Positions 40,392 to 52,440 of a stretch of DNA of 64,000 bases are shown here, piece by piece. The notes under the pieces are model-generated. The model saw only the letters and a list, made by a program, of their open reading frames with translations. It did no database searches and was not told where the DNA came from. This stretch comes from Colletes latitarsis (Eukaryota > Arthropoda > Insecta > Hymenoptera > Colletidae). The stretch is taken from the NCBI RefSeq assembly GCF_051014445.1, contig NW_027488385.1, positions 1,364,001-1,428,000 on the forward strand. Reading direction: 5' to 3'. Position 1 is the stretch's first letter, and each line of letters begins with the position of its first letter. The position numbers were made by a program, and so were the translations under genes.

Positions 40392-41317
40392 AATACAGGA
40401 TCTGTTCAACAAGTATGTGAAGAATGCGAAAGTATGGGTCTGATGAGGGCAAATCCTAGCCCTAACCCAAACCTAACATGCGTTATCATCAAAAATATTG
40501 ATCGAAACCAGGTTTAACTGACTGTTTCAGTGTGGTACCACATTACTACGTGATCCAAACCAGAAAAACCTAGGATCTGTTCAACAAGCATGTGAAGAAT
40601 GCGAAGGTATGAGCCAGATGAGGGCAAATCCTAGACCTAACGCAGACCTAACATGCGTTATCCTCTGAAATATTGGTTGTATCCAGGTTTAACTGACTGT
40701 TTCAGTGTGGTACCACTTTACCACGTGATCCAAACCAGAAATAACCCAGGATCTGTTCCACCAGTATGTGAAGAATGCGAAAGTATGGGTCTGATGAGGG
40801 CAAATCCCAGGCCTAGCCTAGACCTAGCATGAGTCATCCTCTAAAATATTGTTCGAGACCAGGATTAATCGACTGTTTCAGTGTGGTACCACTTTACTAC
40901 GTGATCCAAACCAGAAATAATACAGGATCTGTTCAACAAGTATGTGAAGAATGCGAAAGTATGGGTCTGATGAGGGCAAATCCTAGCCCTAACCCAAACC
41001 TAACATGCGTTATCATCAAAAATATTGATCGAAACCAGGTTTAACTGACTGTTTCAGTGTGGTACCACATTACTACGTGATCCAAACCAGAAAAACCTAG
41101 GATCTGTTCAACAAGCATGTGAAGAATGCGAAGGTATGAGCCAGATGAGGGCAAATCCTAGACCTAACGCAGACCTAACATGCGTTATCCTCTGAAATAT
41201 TGGTTGTATCCAGGTTTAACTGACTGTTTCAGTGTGATACCACATAACTACGTGATCCAATCCAGAAAAAACCCAGGAGCTGGCCAACAAGTATGAGAGA
41301 TATGCGAAAGTATAAGC
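40392..41317 (+). repeat. Start of unit D (partial higher-order copy)
   Basis: This stretch continues the +10,365 alignment with C. It includes the beginning of a module M copy at 40,829. The alignment stops at GTATAAGCCTGATG, at 41,318. Confidence 0.85.
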
Positions 41318-41471
41318 CTGATGTGGGCAATTCCCAGACCTATCCCAGACATAACTTGCGTTATCCTCTAAAATATTGATCGAAACCAGGTTTAATCGAC
41401 TGTTTCAGTGTGGTACCACATTACTACGTGTCCAAACCAGTGAAAGCACAGAATCTGGCCAACAAGTTTGA
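40829..41471 (+). repeat. Module M, copy 6, with three-monomer deletion
   Basis: After TATAAGC at 41,317 the sequence jumps from the module's fourth monomer (CTGATGCGGGCAAATCC in C) to CTGATGTGGGCAATTCCC, which in C lies three monomers further on. The offset to C changes from 10,365 to 9,837, a loss of 528 bp that leaves monomer phase intact. The lost part carries AAATATAGATCGAGACC, CACCTAACCGAGTCC and the GTGTGCTACCAC monomer. Confidence 0.85.
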
Positions 41472-43859
41472 GATATATGCGAAAGTATGAGACTGATGAG
41501 GGCAAATCACAGGCCTAACCTAGACCTAGCATGAGTTACCCACTAAAATATTGATCGAGACCAGGATTAATCGACTGTTTCAGTGTGGTACCACTTTACT
41601 ACGTGATCCAAACCAGAAAAACCCTGGATCTGTTCAACAAGTATGTGAAGAATGCGAAAGTATGGGTCTGATGAGGGCAAATCCCCGGCCTAGCCTAGAC
41701 CTAGCATGAGTCATCCTCCAAAATATTGTTCGATACCAGGATTAATCGACTGTTTCAGTGTGGTACCACTTTACTACGTGATCCAAACCAGAAAAACCCT
41801 GGATCTGTTCAACAAGTATGTTAAAAATGCGAAAGCATGACCCTGATGAGGGCAAATCCCAGACCTATCCCAGACCTAACTTGCGTTGTCCTCCAAAATA
41901 TTGATGGAAACCAGGTTTAATGGACTGTTTCAGTGTCGTACCACATTACTACGTGATCCAAACCAGAAAAAAACCCAGGATCTGTTGTACAAGTATGTGA
42001 AAAACGCGAAACTATGAGCCTGATGAGGGCAAATCCCAGGCCCAACCTAGACATAACATGCGTTATCCTCTAAAATATTGATCGAAACCAGGTTTAATCG
42101 ACTGTTTCAGTGTGGTACCACATTACTACGTGTCCAAACCAGTGAAAGCACAGAATCTGGCCAACAAGTTTGAGAAATATGCGAAAGTATGAGTCTGATG
42201 AGGGCAAATCCCAGACCTAACCTAGACATAACATGCGTTATCCTCTAAAATATTCATCGACACCAGGTTTAATGGACCGTTTCTGTGTGGTACCACATTA
42301 CTACGGGATCAAACCAGAAAAAGCCCAGAATCTGTTCAACAAGTATGTGAAGAATGCGCAAGTATGAGTCTGATGAGGGCAAATCCCAGGCCCAACCTAG
42401 ACATAACATGCGTTATTCTCAAAAATAATGATCCAAACCAGGTTTAATGGACTGTTTCAGTGTGGTACCACATTAGTACATGATCCAAACCAGAATAAGC
42501 CAGGGATTTGTTCAACAAGTATGTGAAAAACGCGAAAGTATGAGCCTGATGAGGGCAAATCCCAGGCCTAACCTAGACATAACATCCGTTATCCGCTAAA
42601 ATATTGATCGAAACCAGGTTTAATGCACTTTTTCAGTGTGGTACCACATTACTACGTGATCCAAACCAGAAAAAACCCAGGATCTGTTCAACAAGTATGC
42701 GAAGAATGCGCAAGTATGAGTCTGACGAGGGCAAATCCCAGGCCCAACCTAGACATAACATGCGTTATTCTCTATAATATTGATCGAAACCAGGTCTAAT
42801 GGACTGTTTCAGTGTGGTACCACATTAGTACGTGATCCAATCCAGAAAAAGCCCAGGATCTAGCCATCAAGTATGAGAAATATGCGAAAGTATGAGCCTA
42901 ATGAGGGCAAATCCCAGGCCTAACCTAGACATAACATGCGTTATCCGCTAAAATATTGATCGAAACCAGGTTTTGATGGACTGTTTCAGTGTGGTACCAC
43001 ATTACTACGTGATGCAAACCAGAAAAAGCCCAGAATATGGCCATCAAGTATGAGGAATATGCGAAAGTATGAGCCTGAGAAGGGCAAATCCCAGACCTAA
43101 CCGAGTCCTAACCGGCGTTATCCTCTAAAATGTTGATCGTGACCAGGATTAATCGACTGTTTCAGTGTGGTACCACTTTACTAGGTGATCCAAACCAGAA
43201 ATAACCCAGGATCTGTTCAACAAGTATGTGAAGAATGCGAAAGTATGGGTCTGAAGAGGGCAAATCCTAGACCTAACCCGGACCTAACATGCGATATCCT
43301 TTAAAATATTAACCGAGACTAGGTTTCATGGACTGTTTCCGTGTGGCACCACTTTACTACGTGATACAAACCAGAAAAAGCCCAGAATATGGCCATCAAG
43401 TATGAGGAATATGCGAAAGTATGAGCCTGAGAAGGGCAAATCCCAGACCTAACCGAGTCCTAACCGGCGTTATCCTCTAAAATGTTGATCGTGACCAGGA
43501 TTAATCGACTGTTTCAGTGTGGTACCACTTTACTAGGTGATCCAAACCAGAAATAACCCAGGATCTGTTCAACAAGTATGTGAAGAATGCGAAAGTATGG
43601 GTCTGATGAGGGCAAATCTCAGGACTAACCTAGACCTAGCATGAGTTATCCTCTAAAATATTGATCGAGAATAGGATTAATCGACTGTTTCAGTGTGGTA
43701 CCACTTTACTACGTGATCCAAACCAGAAAAACCCTGGATCTGATCAACAAGTATGTTAAAAATGCGAAAGCATGACCCTGACGACGGCAAATCCCAGACC
43801 TATCCCAGACCTAACTTGCGTTGTCCTCCAAAATATTGATGGAAACCAGGTTTAATGGA
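41318..43859 (+). repeat. Unit D, rearranged interior
   Basis: This is a compressed patchwork of C-like segments. 41,318 to about 42,000 matches C from 31,481. About 42,067-42,420 matches C near 36,797-37,150, so many monomers are missing between them. About 42,480-42,600 resembles 32,290-32,410. A two-monomer tandem duplication lies at about 43,018-43,252 and 43,370-43,604. The stretch is entirely satellite. Confidence 0.7.
43018..43604 (+). repeat. Two-monomer (352 bp) tandem duplication
   Basis: CCCAGAATATGG occurs at 43,029 and 43,381, followed in both by GAGGAATATGCGAAAG, GCCTGAGAAGGGC, CCTAACCGAGTCCTAACC, TGTTGATCGTGACCAGG and ACTAGGTGATCC. Between them is one monomer with TTTAAAATATTAACCGAGAC and TGTTTCCGTGTGGCACC, a mutated core that has lost GGTACC. 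In unit C this sequence pair occurs only once. Confidence 0.8.
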
Positions 43860-45808
43860 CTGTTTCAGTGTGGTACCACATTACTACGTGATCCAAACCA
43901 GAAAAAACCCAGGATCTGTTCAACAAGTATGAGAAATATGCGAAAATACGACCTGATGAGGGCAAATCCCAGACCTATCCCAGACCGAACTTGCGTTATC
44001 CTATAAAATATTGACCGAGACCAGGATTAATCGTCTGTTTCAGTGTGGTACCTCTTCACTACGTGATCCAAACCAGAAAAAGCCAGGGATCTGTTCAACA
44101 AATATGAGAAATATGCGAAAGTATGAGCCTGATGAGGGCAAATCCCAGGCCTAACCTAGACATAACATGCGTTATTCTCTAAAATATTGATCGAAACCAG
44201 GTCTAATGGACTGTTTCAGTGTGGTACCACATTAGTACGTGATCCAATCGAGAAAAAGCTCAGGATCTAGCCATCAAGTATGAGAAATATGCGAAAGTAT
44301 GAGCCTGATGAGGGCAAATCCCCGGCCTAACCTAGACATAACATGCGTTATCCGCTAAAATATTGATCGAAACAAGGTTTTGATGGACTGTTTCGGTGTG
44401 GTACCACATTACTGCGTGATCCAATCCAGAAAAAGCCCAGGATCTAGCCATCAAGTATGAGAAATATGCGAAAGTATGAGCCTGCTGGGGGCAAATCCTA
44501 GACCTAACCCAGACCTAACATGAGTTATTCTCTAAACTAATGATCCAAACCAGGATTAATCAACTGTTTCAGTGTGGTACCACATTACTACGTGATCCAA
44601 ACCAGAAAAAACCCAGGATCTGTTCAACAAGTACGTGGAGAATGCGAAAGTATGTGTCTGATGAGGGCAAATCCCAGGCCTAACCTAGACATAACATGCG
44701 TTATCCTCCAAAATATTGATCGACACCAGGTTTAATGGATCGTTTCAGTGTCGTGCCACATTACTACGGGATCCAAAACAGAAAAAGCCCAGAATCTGGC
44801 CATCAAGTATGAGAAATATGCGAAAGTACGAGCCAAATGAGTGCAAATCCCAGACCTAACCTAGAGCTAACATGAGTTATTCTCTAAAATATTCATCGAA
44901 ACCAGGTTTAATTGACTTTTTCAGTGTGGTACCACATTACTACGTGATCCAAACCAGAAAAAACCCAGGATCTGTTCAACAAGTATGTGAAGAATGCGCA
45001 AGTATGAGTCTGATGAGGGCAAATCCCAAGCCCAACCTTGACATAACATGCGTTATTCTCTAAAATAATGATCCAAACCAGGTTTAATGGACTGTTTCAG
45101 TGTGGTACCACATTACTACGTGATCCAATCCAGAAAGAGCCCAGGATCTAGCCAGGAAGTATGAGAAATATGCGAAATTATGAGCCTGATTAGGGCAAAT
45201 CCCAGACCTAACCAAGACCTAACATGCGTTATTCTCTAAAATATTGACCGAAACCAGGTTTAATGGACTGTTTCAGTGTGGTACCACATTACTACGTGAT
45301 CCAAACCAGAAAAAACCCAGGATCTGTTCAACAAGTATGTGGAGAATGCGAAAGTATGTGTCTGACGAGGGCAAATCCCAGGCCCAACCTAGACATAACA
45401 TGCGTTATTCTCTAAAATATTGATCGAAACCAGGTCTAATGGACTGTTTCAGTGTGGTACCACATTAGTACGTGATCCAATCCAGAAAAAGCCCAGGATC
45501 TAGCCATCAAGTATGAGAAATATGCGAAAGTATGAGCCTAATGAGGGCAAATCCCAGGCCTAACCTAGACATAACATGCGTTATCCGCTAAAATATTGAT
45601 CGAAACCAGGTTTTGATGGACTGTTTCAGTGTGGTACCACATTACTACGTGATGCAAACCAGAAAAAAACCCAGGATCTGTACAACAAGTATGTGAAGAA
45701 TGCGAAAGTATGGGTCTGAAGAGGGCAAATCCTAGACCTAACCCAGGCCTAACATGCGTTATCCGCTAAAATATTGATCGAAACAAGGTTTTGATGGACT
45801 GTTTCAGT
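43860..45808 (+). repeat. 11-monomer block, copy 1
   Basis: This block matches 48,432-50,380 at +4,572 bp (26 monomers). Hallmarks are GAAACAAGGTTTTGATGG, CTGCTGGGGGCAAATCC, CTCTAAACTAATGATCC, GTGTCGTGCCACATTACTAC and AACCTTGACATAAC. The match ends near 45,808, where copy 1 reads ACCACATTGCTACG and copy 2 reads ACCACATTACTGCG. Confidence 0.85.
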
Positions 45809-48431
45809 GTGGTACCACATTGCTACGTGATCCAAACCAGAAAAAACCCAGGATCTGTTCAACAAGTATGAGAAATATGCGAAAATACGACCTGATGAGG
45901 GCAAATCCCAGACCTATCCCAGACCGAACTTGCGTTATCCTATAAAATATTGACCGAGACCAGGATTAATCGTCTGTTTCAGTGTGGTACCTCTTCACTA
46001 CGTGATCCAAACCAGAAAAAGCCAGGGATCTGTTCAACAAATATGAGAAATATGCGAAAGTATGAGCCTGATGAGGGCAAATCCCAGGCCTAACCTAGAC
46101 ATAACATGCGTTATTCTCTAAAATATTGATCGAAACCAGGTCTAATGGACTGTTTCAGTGTGGTACCACATTAGTACGTGATCCAATCCAGAAAAAGCCC
46201 AGGATCTAGCCATCAAGTATGAGAAATATGCGAAAGTATGAGCCTGATGAGGGCAAATCCCGGACTTATCCCAGACCTAACTTGCTTTCTCCTCTAAAAT
46301 ATTGTCGAGACCAGGATTAAGCGACTGTTTCAGTGTGGTACCACTTTACTACGTGATCCAAACCAGAAATAACCCAGGACCTGTTCAACAAGTATGTGAT
46401 GAATGCGAAAGTATGGGTCTGATGGGGGCAAATCCGGGGCCTAACCTAGGCCAAACATGAGTTATCCTCTACAATATTGATCGCAACCAGGTTTAATCGT
46501 CTGTCTCTGTGTGGTACCACATTACCACCTGATCCAAGCCAGAAATAACCCAGAATCTGTTGAACAAGTATGTGATGAATGCGAAAGTATGGGTCTGATG
46601 AGGGCAAATCCCAGGCCTAACCTAGACCTAGCATGAGTTATCCTCTAAAACATTGTTCGAGACCAGGACTAAGCGACAGTTTCAGTGTGGTACCACTTTA
46701 CTACGTGATCCAAACCAGAAATAACCCAGGACCTGTTCAACAAGTATGTGATGAATGCGAAAGTATGGGTCTGATGAGGGCAAATCCCAGGCCTAACCTA
46801 GACCTAGCATGAGTTATCCTCTAACATATTGTTCGAGACCAGGATTAATCGACTGTTTCAGTGTGGTACCACTTTACTACGTGATCCAAACCAGAAATAA
46901 TACAGGATCTGTTCAACAAGTATGTGAAGAATGCGAAAGTATGGGTCTGATGAGGGCAAATCCTAGCCCTAACCCAAACCTAACATGCGTTATCATCAAA
47001 AATATTGATCGAAACCAGGTTTAACTGACTGTTTCAGTGTGGTACCACATTACTACGTGATCCAAACCAGAAAAACCTAGGATCTGTTCAACAAGCATGT
47101 GAAGAATGCGAAGGTATGAGCCAGATGAGGGCAAATCCTAGACCTAACGCAGACCTAACATGCGTTATCCTCTGAAATATTGGTTGTATCCAGGTTTAAC
47201 TGACTGTTTCAGTGTGGTACCACTTTACCACGTGATCCAAACCAGAAATAACCCAGGATCTGTTCCACCAGTATGTGAAGAATGCGAAAGTATGGGTCTG
47301 ATGAGGGCAAATCCCAGGCCTAGCCTAGACCTAGCATGAGTCATCCTCTAAAATATTGTTCGAGACCAGGATTAATCGACTGTTTCAGTGTGGTACCACT
47401 TTACTACGTGATCCATACCAGAAATAATACAGGATCTGTTCAACAAGTATGTGAAGAATGCGAAAGTATGGGTCTGATGAGGGCAAATCCTAGCCCTAAC
47501 CCAAACCTAACATGCGTTATCATCAAAAATATTGATCGAAACCAGGTTTAACTGACTGTTTCAGTGTGGTACCACATTACTACGTGATCCAAACCAGAAA
47601 AACCTAGGATCTGTTCAACAAGCATGTGAAGAATGCGAAGGTATGAGCCAGATGAGGGCAAATCCTAGACCTAACGCAGACCTAACATGCGTTATCCTCT
47701 GAAATATTGGTTGTATCCAGGTTTAACTGACTGTTTCAGTGTGATACCACATAACTACGTGATCCAATCCAGAAAAAACCCAGGAGCTGGCCAACAAGTA
47801 TGAGAGATATGCGAAAGTATAAGCCTGATGTGGGCAATTCCCAGACCTATCCCAGACATAACTTGCGTTATCCTCTAAAATATTGATCGAAACCAGGTTT
47901 AATCGACTGTTTCAGTGTGGTACCACATTACTACGTGTCCAAACCAGTGAAAGCACAGAATCTGGCCAACAAGTTTGAGAAATATGCGAAAGTATGAGAC
48001 TGATGAGGGCAAATCACAGGCCTAACCTAGACCTAGCATGAGTTACCCACTAAAATATTGATCGAGACCAGGATTAATCGACTGTTTCAGTGTGGTACCA
48101 CTTTACTACGTGATCCAAACCAGAAAAACCCTGGATCTGTTCAACAAGTATGTGAAGAATGCGAAAGTATGGGTCTGATGAGGGCAAATCCCCGGCCTAG
48201 CCTAGACCTAGCATGAGTCATCCTCCAAAATATTGTTCGATACCAGGATTAATCGACTGTTTCAGTGTGGTACCACTTTACTACGTGATCCAAACCAGAA
48301 AAACCCTGGATCTGTTCAACAAGTATGTTAAAAATGCGAAAGCATGACCCTGATGAGGGCAAATCCCAGACCTATCCCAGACCTAACTTGCGTTGTCCTC
48401 CAAAATATTGATGGAAACCAGGTTTAATGGA
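45809..48431 (+). repeat. Unit E: extension, start of unit and shortened module M
   Basis: This segment matches 39,302-41,924 (end of extension C plus start of D) at +6,507 bp (37 monomers). It contains the M copy with the three-monomer deletion, at 47,336-47,978. Near 48,440-48,470 the best match switches from +6,507 to +4,572. The difference of 1,935 bp means 11 monomers of D are absent from E. Confidence 0.85.
47336..47978 (+). repeat. Module M, copy 7, with the same three-monomer deletion
   Basis: The deletion junction (TATAAGCCTGATGTGGGC, near 47,819) is the same as in copy 6, so the two copies descend from one deleted ancestor. It differs from copy 6 by GATCCATACCAG near 47,411 and GAGAAATATGCG at its end (GAGATATATGCG in copy 6). 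Confidence 0.85.
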
Positions 48432-50380
48432 CTGTTTCAGTGTGGTACCACATTACTACGTGATCCAAACCAGAAAAAACCCAGGATCTGTTCAACAAGT
48501 ATGAGAAATATGCGAAAATACGACCTGATGAGGGCAAATCCCAGACCTATCCCAGACCGAACTTGCGTTATCCTATAAAATATTGACCGAGACCAGGATT
48601 AATCGTCTGTTTCAGTGTGGTACCTCTTCACTACGTGATCCAAACCAGAAAAAGCCAGGGATCTGTTCAACAAATATGAGAAATATGCGAAAGTATGAGC
48701 CTGATGAGGGCAAATCCCAGGCCTAACCTAGACATAACATGCGTTATTCTCTAAAATATTGATCGAAACCAGGTCTAATGGACTGTTTCAGTGTGGTACC
48801 ACATTAGTACGTGATCCAATCCAGAAAAAGCTCAGGATCTAGCCATCAAGTATGAGAAATATGCGAAAGTATGAGCCTGATGAGGGCAAATCCCCGGCCT
48901 AACCTAGACATAACATGCGTTATCCGCTAAAATATTGATCGAAACAAGGTTTTGATGGACTGTTTCGGTGTGGTACCACATTACTGCGTGATCCAATCCA
49001 GAAAAAGCCCAGGATCTAGCCATCAAGTATGAGAAATATGCGAAAGTATGAGCCTGCTGGGGGCAAATCCTAGACCTAACCCAGACCTAACATGAGTTAT
49101 TCTCTAAACTAATGATCCAAACCAGGATTAATCAACTGTTTCAGTGTGGTACCACATTACTACGTGATCCAAACCAGAAAAAACCCAGGATCTGTTCAAC
49201 AAGTACGTGGAGAATGCGAAAGTATGTGTCTGATGAGGGCAAATCCCAGGCCTAACCTAGACATAACATGCGTTATCCTCCAAAATATTGATCGACACCA
49301 GGTTTAATGGATCGTTTCAGTGTCGTGCCACATTACTACGGGATCCAAAACAGAAAAAGCCCAGAATCTGGCCATCAAGTATGAGAAATATGCGAAAGTA
49401 CGAGCCAAATGAGTGCAAATCCCAGACCTAACCTAGAGCTAACATGAGTTATTCTCTAAAATATTCATCGAAACCAGGTTTAATTGACTTTTTCAGTGTG
49501 GTACCACATTACTACGTGATCCAAACCAGAAAAAACCCAGGATCTGTTCAACAAGTATGTGAAGAATGCGCAAGTATGAGTCTGATGAGGGCAAATCCCA
49601 AGCCCAACCTTGACATAACATGCGTTATTCTCTAAAATAATGATCCAAACCAGGTTTAATGGACTGTTTCAGTGTGGTACCACATTACTACGTGATCCAA
49701 TCCAGAAAGAGCCCAGGATCTAGCCAGGAAGTATGAGAAATATGCGAAATTATGAGCCTGATTAGGGCAAATCCCAGACCTAACCAAGACCTAACATGCG
49801 TTATTCTCTAAAATATTGACCGAAACCAGGTTTAATGGACTGTTTCAGTGTGGTACCACATTACTACGTGATCCAAACCAGAAAAAACCCAGGATCTGTT
49901 CAACAAGTATGTGGAGAATGCGAAAGTATGTGTCTGACGAGGGCAAATCCCAGGCCCAACCTAGACATAACATGCGTTATTCTCTAAAATATTGATCGAA
50001 ACCAGGTCTAATGGACTGTTTCAGTGTGGTACCACATTAGTACGTGATCCAATCCAGAAAAAGCCCAGGATCTAGCCATCAAGTATGAGAAATATGCGAA
50101 AGTATGAGCCTAATGAGGGCAAATCCCAGGCCTAACCTAGACATAACATGCGTTATCCGCTAAAATATTGATCGAAACCAGGTTTTGATGGACTGTTTCA
50201 GTGTGGTACCACATTACTACGTGATGCAAACCAGAAAAAAACCCAGGATCTGTACAACAAGTATGTGAAGAATGCGAAAGTATGGGTCTGAAGAGGGCAA
50301 ATCCTAGACCTAACCCGGGCCTAACATGCGTTATCCGCTAAAATATTGATCGAAACAAGGTTTTGATGGACTGTTTCAGT
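48432..50380 (+). repeat. 11-monomer block, copy 2
   Basis: This is the second copy of 43,860-45,808 and is very close to it throughout. It differs, for example, in ACCCGGGCCTAAC near 50,316 (ACCCAGGCC in copy 1) and GTGCGGTACC near 50,379. Confidence 0.85.
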
Positions 50381-50590
50381 GCGGTACCACATTACTGCGT
50401 GATCCAATCCAGAAAAAGCCCAGGATCTAGCCATCAAGTATGAGAAATATGCGAAAGTATGAGCCTGCTGGGGGCAAATCCTAGACCTAACCCAGACCTA
50501 ACATGAGTTATTCTCTAAACTAATGATCCAAACCAGGATTAATCAACTGTTTCAGTGTGGTACCACATTACTACGTGATCCAAACCACAA
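50381..50590 (+). repeat. Junction of domain I and domain II
   Basis: The left part repeats 48,983-49,170 (offset about 1,400 bp, 8 monomers) with CTGCTGGGGGC and CTCTAAACTAATGATCC. At about 50,587 it changes from AAACCAGAAAAAACCC to AAACCACAAAAAACCC and then to GATCCGTTCAAC and CTGATCAGTGAAAATCTC, markers of the second monomer set. The change occurs within one monomer and phase is kept. Confidence 0.8.
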
Positions 50591-52440
50591 AAAACCCAGG
50601 ATCCGTTCAACAAGTATGTGAAGAATGCGAAAGTATGAGTCTGATCAGTGAAAATCTCAGGCCTTACCTAGACCTAACTTGCGTTGTCCTCTAAAATATT
50701 GATGGAAACCAGGTTTCATTGACTGTTTCAGTGTGGTACTACATTACTACGTCATGCAATCCAGAAAAAGCCCATGATCTAGCCATCAAGTATGAGAAAT
50801 ATGCGAAGGAATGAGTCTGATGAGAGCAAATCCCAGACCTAACCTAGACCTAACATGCGTTATCCTCTAAAATATTGAGCGAAACCAGGTTTAATGGACT
50901 GTTTCAGTGTGGTACCACACTACTTCGTGATCCAAACCAGAAAAAACCCAGGATCCGTTCAACAAGTATGTGAAGAATGCGAAAGTATGAGTCTGATGAG
51001 TGAAAATCCCAGGCCTAACCTTGACCTAACATGCGTTATCCTCTAAAATATTGATCGAAACCTGGTTTAATCGACTGTTTCAGTGTGGTACCACATTACT
51101 ATGTGATCCAAACCAGAAAATAACCCAGAATCCGCTCAACAAGTATGTGAAGAATGCGAAAGTATGAGTCTGATGAGTGAAAATCCCAGACCTAACCTAG
51201 ACCTAACATGCGTTATCCACTAAAATATTGATCCAAACCAGGTTTAATGGACTGTTTCAGTGTGGTACCACACAACTACGTCATCCAAACCAGAAAAAAC
51301 CCAGGATCTGTTCAACAAGTATGTGAAAAATGCGAAAGTATGATCCTGACGAGGGCAAATCCTAGACCTAACCCAGACCTAACATGCGTTATCCTCAAAA
51401 ATATTGATCGAAACCAGGTTTAACGGACTGTTTCAGTGTGGTACCACATTACTACGTTATCCAAACTACAAAAAACCCAGGATCTGTTCAACGAGTATGT
51501 GAAGTGTGCGAAAGTATGAGTCTGATGAGGTCAAATCCCAGGCCTAACCTAGACCTAACATGTGTTATCCTCTAAAATATTGATCGAAACCAGGGTTAAT
51601 CGACTGTTTCAGTGAGGTACTACATTACTACGTGATGCAATCCAGAAATAGCCCAGGATCTAGCCATGAAGTATTAGAAATATGCGAAAGTATGAGCCTG
51701 ATGAGGGCAAATCCTAGACCTTACCCTGACGTAACATGCGTTATCCTCTAAAATATTTATCAAGACCAGGTTTAATGGACTGTTTCAGTGTGGTACCACG
51801 TTACTATGTGTTCCAAACCAGAAAAAACCCAGGATCTGTTCAACGAGTATGTGAAGTGTGCGAAAGTATGAGTCTGATGAGGTCAAATCCCAGGCCTAAC
51901 CTAGACCTAACTTGCGTTATCCTCTAAAATATTGTTTGAAACCAGGGTTAATCGACTGTTTCAGTGTGGTACCACATTACTACGTGATCCAAACCAAAAA
52001 AAAACCCTCGATCAGGTCAACATGTATGTTAAAACTGCGAAAGTATGACCCTGATGAGGGCAAATCCCAGGCCTAACCTAGACCTAACATGCGTTATCCT
52101 TAAAAATATTGATCGAAACCAGGTTTAATCAACAGTTTCAGTGTGGTACCACATTACTACGTGATCCAAACCAGAAAAAAACCCAGTAGCTGTTCAACAA
52201 GTACGTAAAGAATGCGAAATTATGTGTCTGATGAGGGCAAATCCCAGGCCTATCCTAGACCTAATATGCATTATCCTCTATGATAGTGATCGAAACCATG
52301 TTTAATCGACTGTTTCAGTGTGGTACCACACTACTACATGATCCAAACCGGAACAAAACCCAGGATCTGTTCAACAAGTATGCGAAGTATGCGAAAATAT
52401 GAGTCTGATGAGGGCAAATCCCAGGCCTAACCCAGACCTA
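50591..52440 (+). repeat. Domain II, left segment
   Basis: These monomers are marked by GTGAAAATCCCAGG, CAACGAGTATGTGAAGTGTG (from about 51,490), TGTTAAAACTGCGAAAG (near 52,027) and an A9 tract (CCAAAAAAAAACCC near 51,995). The part from 52,001 to 52,440, with TCTATGATAGTGATCG and CCGGAACAAAACCC, recurs at 56,928-57,366 (+4,927, 28 monomers) and at about 60,797-61,235. Confidence 0.8.

Noticed and set aside
51985..52012. A9 tract as a poly(A) tail of a retroposed insert
   Set aside because: The A-run lies at the normal AAACCAG-A-rich position of the monomer, with satellite on both sides and no target-site duplication. It is a length variant, also seen near 55,158 and 56,749.
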